A stretch of 64,000 nt of DNA from Timema cristinae (GCA_039000515.1 JBCFYV010000520.1:1-64000), one strand, 5' to 3'; counted from the first letter of the stretch, positions 21,220-32,443 are shown. The notes: a model not told the origin generated them from the sequence alone. Numbers and translations: made by a program.

Positions 21220-23060
21220 CATCATGACATTTTGTGGTAGAATATAAAATCCAGGCAATGTATATCTGTTTTTCCTTCCAGAGGTTTTTTTCGTACTTTC
21301 CGGTGAGCTAGAAGGTTGAAATTCAGCATGGAGTTTCCTGGGAATCCGAGAATGATGTGAAAAATCCTAGCCCTGAAAAGTTCAAATATGAGACGAATCT
21401 GTGGCCCCAAAAAGTCTACAAGCTTACCTTATGGGCCTAGTTAACAATGCTAAACACAACCTTGTTATTTTATTTCAAAATTCCAGTCGGCTGACCCTAA
21501 ATCTTATATGGTTTCAAAAAATTCGAAAAGGGTTTTTCTTGTTTAATTTTCAAGGAATTTTATATATGGGGATTTTTAAGGCCAATAAACAATATTCCTT
21601 CGTTGGTATTTCGCAATTTAAAAAGTGACCCTCAAATGGTATACACATGGAAGATAGTAGAAGGAAGGGGAGGTATATAAGTAGAAAAAAAAACCTTTAG
21701 AGGCAGTAGAAAAATAAAGCTGCCAGGAATGTAGAGGGAACACTCCAAATAACAAAAGTATTGTTATATATATTTTATTCATAGTGGAGAATGGTTAAAT
21801 GGAGGAGGGGGGGGGGGGGAGAAAGATTTCCAAATTGTCAAAACCAAAAGAATAAACTAATTATGAGTGTAGTAGAAGATTGAAAATTTGCCTTGAAAGT
21901 GTAAAGGCCACCCTAAACTATAATAAAGGTCTGAACATTATTAAATTTAAAAACGAAGGCCCCAAAATGGAAAGAGGTTACCCTCAAAATTTCCTAGATA
22001 AAAAATAAACTTTTTTGTAGGTACAGTAGAAAACTGAAATTTTTATTGAATATAAAATGGCTAACCCTAGAAAGGATTAAATATTTAAAATTCAAAATGC
22101 TGGTACGGGAAATAACCAGGGCTGTAAATTCCCAAATCTTAAATTATCAACCATTTGCCAATGAGATAAAAAAAATTGAAATCAGGCAAGATGGTAAAGA
22201 AAGCACAAAAGCCCAAAATTTGAAATTATCAAAGGGGGAGGGTGGGTGTGGAAGTAATAAAATGGGGGATAAGAAGACATTTCCCTAATAATCAAAATTT
22301 GGCAAATAGTTAGAAAAGTATGGTTGAAGGAGAGCTAAGAATCTCAGAAACAAATTTTTTAAAAAACTTAGTTAAGTGTGGCAGAAAATGTAAATACTTG
22401 AAAGCCGTTAAGACGACTGCCCAAAATAATAAAAAATTGAAAAATACTGAAAATTTTACATTTCAAAATTGGTTTCAAGAAATGGGTTCACTAAAGTTTA
22501 TAAGGCAATAGAAAAACACACTTTTCAGTGTAGATAAAAATTGAATTTGTCGTGTAAGTAAATATACCTTCCCAGATAACAGAATGATGTTTGAATAAAT
22601 GGAATTTCAAAATTGAAAAATGTGAAATGTAGGAGCTAGAAATTGATACATCTATTGTAAAATATTATTTTGGGTGTAGTTTAAAATTGAAATTAGACAG
22701 TCACAGTCACGTAAAATAATAAGAGATAATCGAATAAATCTTAAAATTTCAAAATGAGAATGAGGGAACCGAGATGGGATGTGTTTAAATTTTTTCGAAA
22801 ACTATTTACAAAATCTTCCTTTCAGTGTGGGAGGCAATTTAAATTTGGCAAATTTGTAAAAGGATCACCCCAGATAACATAAAAGTTAAAAAAAAAAAAG
22901 TTTGGAAATAAGACTAGGGGTGTGAGAACTGAATTAAAAGTGGGGGAGGACCTCAAAACTGTCAAACTAATATAAGAAAAGTAGTGTTGATATGTTAGAC
23001 AGTTTTAATTTTGTAGAGACATGCGAAACAACCTAAAAATTAAAAAACACATAAAGTAAA
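21220..23060. repeat. Ancient degenerate tandem-like array
   Basis: Recurring words at roughly 100-150 base spacing: GTAGAAAACTGAAATTTT or GTAGAAGATTGAAAATTTG, GGCTAACCCTAGAAA or GGTTACCCTCAAAA, and TTAAAATTTCAAAATG. Exact period and copy number cannot be fixed by eye. The open frames inside are short and lysine/asparagine-rich, as expected from A-rich repeats. Confidence 0.5.
21806..21819 (+). repeat. Poly-G tract
   Basis: An interrupted run of G, G-quadruplex prone and length-uncertain in sequencing. Confidence 0.8.
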
Positions 23061-23640
23061 GATTATCTTAAAGGGGACCCATAGCAATGCTAATATGTAG
23101 CTAAATGTCGAAGCATAAGCTACCGTGTATAGACTACAGGAGCGACATAGTAAAGAAAATTAACAATTTCTGGTGGATAGCTTGGTGAACCAAGATGCTC
23201 TTTGGTAAACCATAATGCTCACTTATTCCATGTCTCTCTCTATATTGGTATATTAGTTTATAGCAAACTTAAATTAATAATAAGGCTATGTATTATTTCA
23301 AATGATCACAAGCTCCCTGGTGGAAACAGGCTTAAATACTAGTATAAAATGCAGTCCTCAATATATATTACTCATTGCTTACAATCGAATCTCGTGATTG
23401 TAGTTTCCAAATGAATACTGCACTCTTGCGCCGGTCAAATGCCTGAGCGAAAAAGTATTGAATTTAAAACAAGTTCTTAGTATTTTTAATCAAGTCAAAT
23501 GGGATATTTTTATCTGCATCCAAAACTATCCGATAGTACATATAAAGTAATCTGAATCGTTACAATAGTAACCCCCCTCCCTCCCTTCCAAGTCTTGAAC
23601 CTCATTGCAAGGGACACTCTTACATAAGGCTCCGCCGACA

Positions 23641-24276
23641 CATTATATCAGTGGTTTTCAACCTTATTTTGTTCACGGCATGCTATTATTTGTGAACCCA
23701 CCTCGGTGGCGTAGTTGGCTAACGCGCTTGTCGTGTTGAGCTCGACTGCTGAGGACAGGGAGATCGAGGTTAGAATCTCGGTCGGGTGAACTGTTTTTGG
23801 TTTTTTTCCTATATGGTTTTCCACTCTCCCTCCACGCAAATGCGGATTCGCTTCCTTTAATTCGACCTTCCCAATTCCTAATCCATTAGCGTAATCAGTA
23901 CTTAAAGTGTATAACCCGAACGGGTAGTAAGACGCGGTGCTAATATTATTATTATTATTATTTGTGAATCCTCGCGGCAAACTGGACGTGCGAGTTGACA
24001 CATTAGAGAAGAATCAGACACGCGGCATGAAATTCATAGTGTTATTTATTTGACCACGAATTGAACTTCTGTGTAAGAAACGACACGCTCAAATTTCTCA
24101 TTTATTAATTACTCATTGATTTTAAATCATTACGTTTCCTAAAAAATATATATCTTTTGAGTTTTTAGAACATTTTTCTGTCTTTAAAAAAACCAATGGG
24201 ATGAAACTACATTTTTTTTATCAATAAAAACGTCTGAAATTTCCTGGCACACCCGTTGAAAGCCATTGCACTAGAT
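23641..24276. mobile_element. hAT-like non-autonomous element with nested SINE A
   Basis: Body 23649-24268. The left end CAGTGGTTTTCAACC and the right end, reverse-complemented, CAATGGCTTTCAACG are inverted repeats with three mismatches in 15. They resemble the CAGTGGTTCTCAACC ends common in hAT elements. The flanking 8 bp are CATTATAT (23641-23648) and CACTAGAT (24269-24276), six of eight matching, as expected for a decayed hAT duplication. A family A SINE sits inside. No transposase. Confidence 0.7.
23685..23968 (+). repeat. SINE family A with about 12-bp TSD
   Basis: Well-preserved A copy: CCCACCTCGGTGGCGTAGTT, GAGGTTAGAATCTCGGTCGG and CCCGAACGGGTAGTAAGACG with GCGGTGCTAA and ATT repeats. 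ATTATTTGTGAA flanks it at 23685-23696 and 23957-23968; the ATT part could be tail, so the secure duplication is TTTGTGAA. Younger than the hAT-like element it interrupts. Confidence 0.9.
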
Positions 24277-24339
24277 ACGGTAGATTCTCGAAGAGTCGTG
24301 GAAGAAATTCTGAGACCCGCGAATCGTAACTATACACGG

Positions 24340-24550
24340 GTTGTTCAAATTGTATCATACTAATTGGGTAGGGATAGGGACGATAAAATATAGAGGAAGT
24401 GTACCAGTATTTCTGCGGAAGGGGATTCAAGAAGGAAGAAAAAAAAAAAGCAATACATCCAACCGTGATTCGAAACCCTGACCTTGAATTCACCAGCAAA
24501 TCAGACCAGACGAGCTTGACGCATTATTCCGCGTGCCCACCTGTGCGGGT
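24340..24550 (-). repeat. SINE family A, tail lost
   Basis: CATACTAATTGGGTAGGGAT, AAATATAGAGGAAGTGTACC, ACATCCAACCGTGATTCGAA (box B side) and GCGTGCCCACCTGTGCGGG mark a minus-strand A copy without recognisable 3' tail. Confidence 0.7.
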
Positions 24551-24736
24551 TCCAAAGCGTTGCTGTAGTCACCGAAGCGGCCAATTTGTTTCCAGATTTC
24601 CTCGTTTTGTCCAGTCATATAACATAGACTTAAAGCTAGCGTTCTTGACTTTTGATACGAGAACGAGGCATTTTCAAGACTGACAGCAGACTGATTAAAG
24701 TTATTTAAGTTGTAAGGCAGTAAAAAACCAAAACCT

Positions 24737-24990
24737 GCTTTGCTGGTAGGATGGTCTCAAGGCCCTAACGTATCCCTCTCGTAGTACAGTAGACTGAACT
24801 ACCGATTACGAGGAGATTGGGGTTAGAATCCCGGACGAGTGTACTGAGGGTGGTTTTTCATCAATGGTTTGCCATTCTCCTTTCACACAAGTATGGGTGC
24901 ATTTCTTTTTCAATTCAACCTTCCTCGTCCCAACACATCAGCGCCATTATTAGTACATAAGTTTATAATCCGAACGGGTAGTAAGTAATA
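24737..24990 (+). repeat. SINE family A
   Basis: GCTTTGCTGGTAGGATGGTC, CTCTCGTAGTACAGTAGACT, GGGGTTAGAATCCCGGACGA (box B), and tail AATCCGAACGGGTAGTAAGT. Complete, moderately diverged. Confidence 0.83.
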
Positions 24991-25423
24991 CAGGATGTTA
25001 AAAAAATACTAAAAAAAGTTTAGCGTTTTATTTTTAGGATTTTATGGCAGCTGTACTAAAGGTAATGAAATATTTCTAAGCGACCATGAAAGCTGAAACG
25101 AATTATTTTCAAAAAGCAGCGATAGAGCTCGTTCACGTAACGAAATAAATAATATAGACCCTGCCGCTGAGGCCGGTAACTAACTTCTTGTAACAAGGAC
25201 TTCCTCCACTGAAAAGACCGACAGTCGATTCGCTTGGACAGCAAGCAGCAAGTAATTTATGATCACGTCATAGACTACTAACTTTTACTTATTCAAACGG
25301 TTCGCGTGATGCATGTCTTGTGTTACCGCATCCAAGTCACAGACCCTTGACATTCACAATTTTTCCCCCTCGATTTATTTTAATTCTTAATTAAAATACA
25401 AGGAATTATTTAACTAATGTTGT
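24991..25423. other. No recognised feature
   Basis: Nothing shared with other parts of the window; the minus-strand open frame near 25056-25244 has no motif. Confidence 0.35.
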
Positions 25424-25660
25424 TACCCCGCCGGTGGGTACGCGGCCTAAATATCAAGTTTATTTAGTCTGGTTTGTCTGTCGAGGTCAAGGTTCGAATT
25501 CCAAATGGGTGTATATTACTAAGGATGCTTTTCCCCTAAATTTTTTCTCAAAGCAAATGCGGGTGAATTTGATCTAAAATTATTATTCTTGTCCCTAACA
25601 CATTAGAGTAATTAATATCCAGGCGTATATACTGCATGAGTACTAAGACGCGCTGGGTGA
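25424..25660 (+). repeat. SINE family A
   Basis: CCCCGCCGGTGGGTACGCGG, CAAGGTTCGAATTCCAAATG (box B), CAAAGCAAATGCGGGTGAAT and tail GCATGAGTACTAAGACGCGC with TGGGTGA. Diverged. Confidence 0.75.
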
Positions 25661-25764
25661 AAAACACCTTTTTGTTGGGGGATCTACGTTTAAAACGCTT
25701 TGTGATACAACTGATATTAATTACCATATGATTTATAAACAAACAAAAACATAGCAGTGAAACA

Positions 25765-25905
25765 ACACCCGGTCCTCCGAGCGTGAAAGGGGAAGTCACA
25801 AACCTACAAGTGATTAATTTTCTAGACAGGCCGGGAATCGATCCTTGACACGGAGTTTCTAGTTTAGTTGGCAGACGCACTATACACTGATCTAAGGTAT
25901 CCAAT
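25765..25905 (-). repeat. SINE family C, head half
   Basis: Minus-strand head: reverse complement has ACCTTAGATCAGTGTATAGT, GCGTCTGCC and box B GGATCGATTCCCGGCCTG, matching the C head at 882 in layout. Only the head and part of the middle remain. Confidence 0.6.
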
Positions 25906-26219
25906 AGATTGCGATAAATAGGGTAATAAGTCTATCAGTATATTAAAAAGAGAAAACGAATCTCACTTTAATTTGCGTCGAATGCAAAAGGAGGAAAGGT
26001 AAAAGTGTTGTCGAAAAAAGATAGTATCTAAAATCTACGGTGGCAAGTATTAGAAGGAACATAGATGAATGATATAAAATAGTTTTATTCATTTTTTACT
26101 GATTCAAACAAATTATTAAATACGTGAGGTGGGCCTATACTAGATTATTCTCACTGTCTCAAATCGATAGAAAGTATTGTAATCGATACGACGTTTTAAG
26201 TGAACCCGAAACCAAAAAA

Positions 26220-27022
26220 GTTGATTTTACAAAACTCATTTATGGGTAGTTTACTGATGTCATGATTTTCCAAAAACTTGATATATTTTTATAATGACCC
26301 TAGCGATTTGGTTCCAAATGGATATCTTGGAAGTAATTAATAGTCATGGAAAATTGCTTTGATTAGTTGTTTTTTAATAATAATAATTCATTTAAGGGTG
26401 GTTTACAAAGACCGGAGTTTTTTAATATTTGAAATATTTGTAAAATGACTAAATGATTTGTTTACAAATAGGTATATTGGGAGTGTTTGACATGACAAAT
26501 AGCATAGTATACTGGTTTTTTGAGTAAATGTTTGTCCAAGGGTGGTTTATTGATGAAAGCTTAAGACAGGTTCACTGATATTACAAAAGTTTGATTTTTT
26601 TTAAATAGCTTTAAAGATTTTTTTTTAAAGTTTTATCTAGGTAAATGTCGATCTTTAAAATAACACTGTATATTTGTTTTTAGGTAGAAATTTGTTAAAG
26701 ATTAGTTTACTGATGAGTGATTTTCTAAAGTAAGAAATATTATAAAAATGGCTTTAACAAGTTCGTTCGGTCTAGGGGTAAGGTGTCAGACTTCTGTGCT
26801 GGCGGCCGGGGTTCAATCCTCGGTCCCGGCACATATTTATCTGATTACCAAACCCTTCCTTCACCTCTGACAAGACATCTTGTGAATGTGGGGAATGCCA
26901 GGCCTCCATCGTGGTTCGGATTCAACGTTAAACTCTAGGTACTCCATTTCATCTCACAATCACCCTACCATTACACATTAGCGTAAGTGCGTATAACTCG
27001 AACGGGTAGTAAGACGCGGTGC

Positions 27023-27076
<54 letters not shown>

Positions 27077-27620
27077 TAATAATAACAAGTTCGTTTAAAA
27101 CGTAGGCCCTAAATCCAGGAAGGTTCTAAATGGAAAATGAATTGTATACTTGTTTTGGGGTTTAAATTAGTTTACGGATGACTTTTTTTAAATTTAAATA
27201 TTAAAAAATTGCTCTAGCTGTTTGGTTCAAAATTGGTATCTGTTAAGTTTTTTACAAAATAAATATTTAGATGAATTGATTTTCTAAAAAAAAATTCTAT
27301 AGTATATCGATCATTTAAGATAGATTATAATAAATTTTTAATATTTTTGAAAATACCTTTACTGATTTTATTCAAAATGGGTAACGGGGGCCTATTGTAC
27401 ATGGTAATTAATAATGTATCTTTATTTTTTTATAGAAAAAATAACATAGTTTTCATGATAAATAAGAAAAAGTTTTTATCTAAAAATTTAAAAATCGTTT
27501 TAGGGTAGCTTACAAATAACGTATTTTTGAAAATTTGAAATATGGTAAAAAAAATATATGAACAATATGATTTAAAGTTTATAAACCAAGAGTTTTAATG
27601 TGTTGTTTATTGTGATTTGT
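26220..27620. repeat. Degenerate tandem array of about 150 bp, interrupted by SINE B
   Basis: The phrase GGGTAGTTTACTGATG recurs in variants near 26245, 26397, 26543 and 26701, then after the SINE near 27167, 27320 and 27504. Spacing is about 145-160 bases. Other shared words are ATGACTAAATGATTTG and TCCAAATGGATAT. Strongly diverged, so old. Confidence 0.6.
26755..27095 (+). repeat. SINE family B with 13-bp TSD
   Basis: Best-preserved plus-strand B copy. Head: CGGTCTAGGGGTAAGGTGTC (box A) and GGGGTTCAATCCTCGGTCCC (box B). Body: ATTTATCTGATTACCAAACC, TTCACCTCTGACAAGACATC. Tail: CTCGAACGGGTAGTAAGACG and (TAA)n. TAACAAGTTCGTT flanks it at 26755-26767 and 27083-27095. Confidence 0.93.
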
Positions 27621-28107
27621 GATATGTTTGTTTTTATGAGAAAAACTTTGAACTTTTATCTGAATATTTTTTCGACGCTATAATATATTTTTTGAAGAGT
27701 TAAAATGGGTATATAGTGCAAAAAGTGTAAACGGGGTAGATGTTGTTATTTCAAAGTTAAAATAATAGTGCTAAAAAGTAGATATTTACTTTTTACACGT
27801 TTGCACTTTTCACATTAAAAACACTTTGCTCTTTTTACCATTTTTAGCCTTTTAATCCTTTTTACCATTATTAATTGCCCCTTTTTTACAAAAAAAAATT
27901 ATATTTAATCTTAACTCTTTTTGCCTCTTTTACTATTTCTACCCAAAACTATTTTTCCCGGGCATCTGGAATGCTAGACTTACTAAAGAGAAATTATGAC
28001 CAATTATAATAATATATAAATATAATAGGTGTTCTTCATGATTATATATTTGTTATTAAAGCTTGCATTCCAGATTGACGTGGACGCCTCGCTAAATCGA
28101 GTAAATC
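27621..28107. other. AT-rich stretch with small hairpins
   Basis: Around 27710-27830, AAAGTGTAAAC and GTTTGCACTTTT type words are partly complementary and could fold. I see no gene or named repeat. Confidence 0.4.
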
Positions 28108-28477
28108 ATCTAGACCAGGGTTTCTTAACCTTTCTACCATTACAGACCCCCAATGGATTAACCAATATGTCCCCAAACCTCCTCAAGCTGTCTGTCAAAA
28201 TCACCATCATTATCACCAGCACTAATAGGTTAAAGTATGACTTCAAAAGATGTAAAAATCTTGGATTTACTTAGATGGTTAGGAAAAGAACAGCTGAAAG
28301 AAAATCATAAGGGTTTTATCAAATCTACTATAGAAAACGTCAAATTCCCAAATACACAATCCGTATTGATAAAGATGACATATTTTTTTTTTCAGAGAAC
28401 GAGTCCCATACCCACATTAAAGGGCTCATACTCCTCGAGGGGTTTGGATACCCTGGTTAAAATCCCCTGCTCTAGAG
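28108..28477. mobile_element. hAT-like non-autonomous element
   Basis: Body 28116-28469. Ends CAGGGTTTCTTAACC and (reverse complement of the right end) CAGGGGATTTTAACC are inverted with few mismatches, hAT-like in sequence. The flanking octamers ATCTAGAC and CTCTAGAG match at six of eight positions. About 354 bp with no transposase; the plus-strand open frames inside are incidental. Confidence 0.65.
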
Positions 28478-28612
28478 TAACTGAAATATTCCATATAAAC
28501 ATAATGTTTTGTTGTATTGAATTATGTGCCTAGTGATGTTGTGATAGATAATATGTATAGGTGTGCGAAGCTTCGAAACGTCCAAGTCAAAGGTAAAATT
28601 TCCTTCGACCTC

Positions 28613-28699
28613 AACACCCCCAATAAGCGTATAACCCGAACGGGTAGTAAGACGCGGTGCTAAATAATAATAATAATAATAATAATAACACCCCAATAA
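28613..28699 (+). repeat. Tail-only SINE insertion with about 13-bp TSD
   Basis: Body 28627-28686 is only GCGTATAACCCGAACGGGTA, GTAAGACGCGGTGCTAAA and a (TAA)n run. It is flanked by AACACCCCCAATAA (28613-28626) and AACACCCCAATAA (28687-28699), which differ by one C in a C-run. The shared tail inserted alone, with no head or body. Confidence 0.9.
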
Positions 28700-28823
28700 C
28701 CTTTGCATCTTCGAAACATTTCGAAGGAGGAAGAAAACTTAAAGATATATCCTATTATGAACAGATTTTAAATATTTCAGTAAATATGACATATTTCAAC
28801 ATGGAATCAATTTTAGAACAGCT

Positions 28824-29128
28824 ACTAACCACACCATCCGACAGCTTAGCTAAGTCAGTAACGTGTCCGCTTACTGAGCTAAGGGTCCCTGATTCAATTC
28901 CCGGCATGTCCAAAAAAGGTATCATTGGTGAAATGTGGGTTTCCTCTTTCACAGTGATGAATTAACGGCTGGGGACTGGATGTTGTACCTGTCCTAGTGT
29001 TAAGTTAGATTATGAGACATATGAAGCTACGACAAGACTAGCAAGCTGATAGTGGAAAATAAATGGCTTGAATAAAAACTAACCTAGGCCACAGGATGTC
29101 CTGGATGTAAAAAAAAACTAACCACACC
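28824..29128 (+). repeat. SINE family C with own A-rich tail, 12-bp TSD
   Basis: Full copy 28836-29116. Head: CAGCTTAGCTAAGTCAGTAA (box A region) and CTGATTCAATTCCCGGCATG (box B). Middle: GAAATGTGGGTTTCCTCTTT, GATGAATTAACGGCTG. After that it diverges from the C copy at 882 and ends CAGGATGTCCTGGATGTAAA with further As. ACTAACCACACC flanks it at 28824-28835 and 29117-29128. This gives the native family C 3' end. Confidence 0.88.
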
Positions 29129-29386
29129 GACTAGGGATTAAATGGCATCTATAAAGTAAACATAGATATGTCAGCATAGAATATATTGTACCATTTGTTT
29201 TAGTCTATAGACCATTTTCTTTAATTAGATGCCCTAAAGTAGATAGTTCAAAAAATATAATTAATATTGTATCACAACAACAACCTTATCTTCGACTCTG
29301 GGTTTGTATGCCTGTTTCACGCTTTGTTTCGCATTTAAAAAGTGACCTTTGCACACAACTTTGTGCGTATAGGCTACATAAGGCAC

Positions 29387-29614
29387 TACAATAGTCCCAT
29401 GGCTTCTTTGGTGTTGTCTGACAGCTCACAGCTGACGGCTTTGAAAAATTACCTGACCAAATTATGTATCCCTAAGCCGAACCATATGATCTGCAAAAAC
29501 ATGTGTTTAGCAGCTGTCACTTCTGACAGTCAAAGTTCAGGTATATACCTAAATGTTGACTGTCAGAAGTCAGCTGTGAGCTGTCAGCACCAAAGAAGCC
29601 ATTGGGCTACTGTA
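29387..29614. mobile_element. TA-flanked MITE with long nested hairpin
   Basis: Body 29389-29612 (224 bp) between TA dinucleotides. The left end CAATAGTCCCATGGCTTCTT and the reverse complement of the right end CAGTAGCCCAATGGCTTCTT continue pairing through TTTGGTG and CTGACAGCTCACAGCTGAC, about 45 bp. An inner perfect inverted repeat (CTTCTGACAGTCAA, 29520-29533; TTGACTGTCAGAAG, 29556-29569) closes the fold. TA duplication suggests a Tc1/mariner-type MITE. The 141-codon open frame across it is incidental. Confidence 0.8.
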
Positions 29615-30044
29615 CATAGTATGAAACCTTTTTTAAATGGCAAACACTCCTCCTTAACTCCCCAATACCCTTCTACCGGAGAAGAAATTCCTGCACGCGT
29701 CCTAGCCCAGAGACACCATGAAATAACAATCTGTCCACACAACAAGAGACGACCATGTTATATATAGGTCTATTACAGGCGAGTCGCGTCTCTGAAGCAG
29801 CCAACTCTTCCAGCGTTGTATCCGGTTCAGGAACCAATGGAAGGGTTCCAAGCACGACGACACCTCACGTACCAGAATTTCCCCCTCGGTGACCCGGTCA
29901 TCAAGTGTTTAACAGAACAGCTGAGTGTCGAAGGCAGAGATGGATAGTAAGAGAAGGGATGAATTAGAGGGAGAATAGGCGCAAGAAAACGGCTTCAAGA
30001 TGAAGTTTTTCCTGTATATTTAACGAGCACTTTCTGAGTACACA
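29615..30044. other. No recognised feature
   Basis: Mixed-composition DNA with short open frames on both strands. No motif or splice pattern I can defend. Confidence 0.35.
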
Positions 30045-30339
30045 GACTATATCAATACACGACTTACAAACTGACTTAACCAAAGAAGGTACGCCTTTTA
30101 CTACATCCCTAGTCCTTCAACACACGATTTACAAACTCGCTGAACCGAAGAAGATACGCCTTTTACTACATACCTAGTCCTTCAACACACGATTTACAAA
30201 CTAGCTTAACCGAAAAAGGTACGCCTTTTAATACACAACTAGTCCTTCAACACACGATTTACAAACTCGCTGAACCGAAGAAGATACGCCTTTTACTACA
30301 TACCTAGTCCTTCAACACACGATTTACAAACTAGCTTAA
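30045..30339. repeat. 65-bp minisatellite, left part
   Basis: The word ACGCCTTTTA or ACGCCTTTTACTAC begins at 30091, 30156, 30221 and 30286, an exact 65-base period. Units alternate between a CTCGCTGAACCGAAGAAGAT type and a CTAGCTTAACCGAAAAAGGT type, so the higher-order unit is 130 bp. The array is cut at TTAA (30336-30339) by a 4.1 kb insertion and continues at 34430. Confidence 0.93.
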
Positions 30340-30689
30340 GGCCCTGCCTACCCTCCCTGGCGGCGTATTGAGCTTTCAGCTCTAAAATAGATGGCGTTGC
30401 TAACGTTATACAAACTGGTGGATTCCAGCCATCAGGTTGGCAGAACTACTGGTTTGTTTAAACAATTGGGAGACCGGAGACCACGACCGGTAATCAGTAA
30501 GGCAGCAAGCAAACTTTTTTCCAAGAATTGAGAGAGATAAGAAGTGTAGTGCCGGACCGTAAAGTGTGTAGGCGACCAAGTTTGACTAAACGTGGGGAGA
30601 TATAACGTCAAGATACAATCACACTCTCGAGCAGAAAAATTAGCTTATTCATTCCAGTCAGCTAGACGTCCACTAACTTGTAGTACCAC

Positions 30690-31365
30690 TTTTGAATTTA
30701 GAACCTTTTGATGCCAAAGTTTAGTACTAGTTTTGTACCATTTTGTACCCGTACCCGTTTTGAGTAATTAGCATATCAAAGTGGTGACTCTAGGTTAATG
30801 CAGTTGTACCACTTTTGAATTTTGAACTTTTTTTGATGCCAAAGTTTTGTATCCGTACCCATTTTGAGTAATTAGCATATCAAAGTGGTGACTCGAGGTT
30901 AATGCTGTTTTACTACTTTTTAATTTTGAACTTTTTTGATGCCAAAGTTTTGTACTAATTTTGTACCGTTTTCTACCAGAAAGAAAAAGTATTGTACCCG
31001 TACCCGTTTTGAGTAATTAGCATATCAAAGTGAGTACTCCACGTACTCCAGGTAAATGCGGTTGTACCCCTTTTGATTTTGAACTTTTTTTGATGCCAAA
31101 GTTTTGTAATAGTTTTGTACCGTTTTGTAACACAAATAAGTTTTGTACCCGTACCCATTTTGAGTAATTAGCATATCAAAGTGGTGTCTCCAGGTTAATG
31201 CTGTTGTACCACTTTTGAACTTTTTTATGCCAAAGTTTTGTACTAGTTCTGTACCGTTTTGTACCACAAAGAGAAAGTTTTGTACCCGTACCCATTTTGA
31301 GTAATTAGCATATCAAAGTGTCACGTGACTCCAGGTTAATGCTGTTGTACCACTATTGAAATTTT
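30690..31365. repeat. GTAC-rich tandem array, five units
   Basis: GAGTAATTAGCATATCAAAG begins at 30762, 30866, 31011, 31162 and 31299, so spacing varies from 104 to 151 bases through indels. Units share TTTGATGCCAAAGTTTTGTA, GTACCGTTTTGTACC and CAGGTTAATGC. The array is internal to the 4.1 kb TTAA element, near its left end. Confidence 0.85.
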
Positions 31366-31724
31366 TTCAAATAAATATCTGGTGAGGGTAGTGATAAATA
31401 ATAATGTACACTTATTTATCAGAGAAAAATTTATTTAAGGTAAAATTAGAGAACTTATTTTTGAAGATTTTGTCACTAACTAGAATAAATAACCTTTATG
31501 AGTGAGTATGTAGCTTACGATTTTGTCGTACCATTTATTTGAGTTTATTAGTAAGCAGGTAAAATAAAAAATAACTAAAATTTAATGTGCTAAATTTGGC
31601 CACTGTGCTTTGGCTAATTTTTAAAATTTAAAGGCTAAGGAGGCAATAACATATTTTAAAAGCAGTTTCATTTCGAAGACTATAACAATTTTGACAATAA
31701 ATATATCTGTTATTTTTATTACTG

Positions 31725-31970
31725 ATATCACCACGTCATACTACCTGTTCATGTTATACGCATATATGATAATCTAATTGGGTGGTAATGAGGAAAGAAG
31801 CATTTGAGAGGTTATCTACCAGCATTTTTATTTTGGAAGATGGGGAAACAATTTAGGAAAAACTACCCTCAATAGACTCGACCAGGATTTGCACCCCAAG
31901 TGCTCCGCAATCAGCAGGCCCATTTAACACTAGTGACACCTTAGACCACTCAGCCACTGAAGTGGGTATC
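31725..31970 (-). repeat. SINE family A nested in the TTAA element
   Basis: ATATCACCACGTCATACTAC, TTCATGTTATACGCATATAT, AAACTACCCTCAATAGACTC, GACCAGGATTTGCACCCC (box B side) and CCTTAGACCACTCAGCCACT. Near-complete, diverged, no duplication found. Confidence 0.8.
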
Positions 31971-32199
31971 TATTATTTAATACGGTGTTTACAGTTTTCA
32001 AACATCTATAGGATTTACACAATTTTCCAGAAATAAATATTTTTGGGAATAATTTTTTATCCTATTGGTAGAGTTTAACTTGAGTAATATCTCCATGGTG
32101 TCATCCTGCAAGCAGGCTATACCAATCGAGAGGCTGCCGTATGTTGGCAAAGATAGGGCCAACATTTTCAAGCTGAGGGTGCCATGTGGTTAGCACAAC

Positions 32200-32405
32200 G
32201 AGCCCTCCAGACTTCTATCTCAGTTTTCTAGACTGAAGCGCTACTTATTCATTCAATTATCTCCTCATTTGTCCTCACGAGGTTGATTTTGGTTCCGTTT
32301 CAGACCCACTGCTTCACAGACAGAATTAGGGGCACTGGGGATCGAACTTGGGACTTCAGTATCTGAAGCCAGTAAATCTGACCAATATACAACAGAGGCG
32401 GTCGG
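32200..32405 (-). repeat. SINE family G, copy 2
   Basis: CTCAGTTTTCTAGACTGAAG, TTTGGTTCCGTTTCAGACCC and GGGGATCGAACTTGGGAC (box B side) match 20110-20330 in order. Confidence 0.75.
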
Positions 32406-32409
32406 GTAT

Positions 32410-32443
32410 CAAATACTTACTTACTTACTTACTTACTTACTTT
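32410..32443 (+). repeat. (TTAC)n microsatellite
   Basis: Consecutive TTAC units, roughly eight, directly after the family G SINE head. Confidence 0.95.

Noticed and set aside
29342..29767. Longest plausible-looking plus-strand open frame (141 codons)
   Set aside because: It runs through the TA-flanked hairpin MITE (29389-29612), so its first half is repeat sequence. No known motif or splice context.
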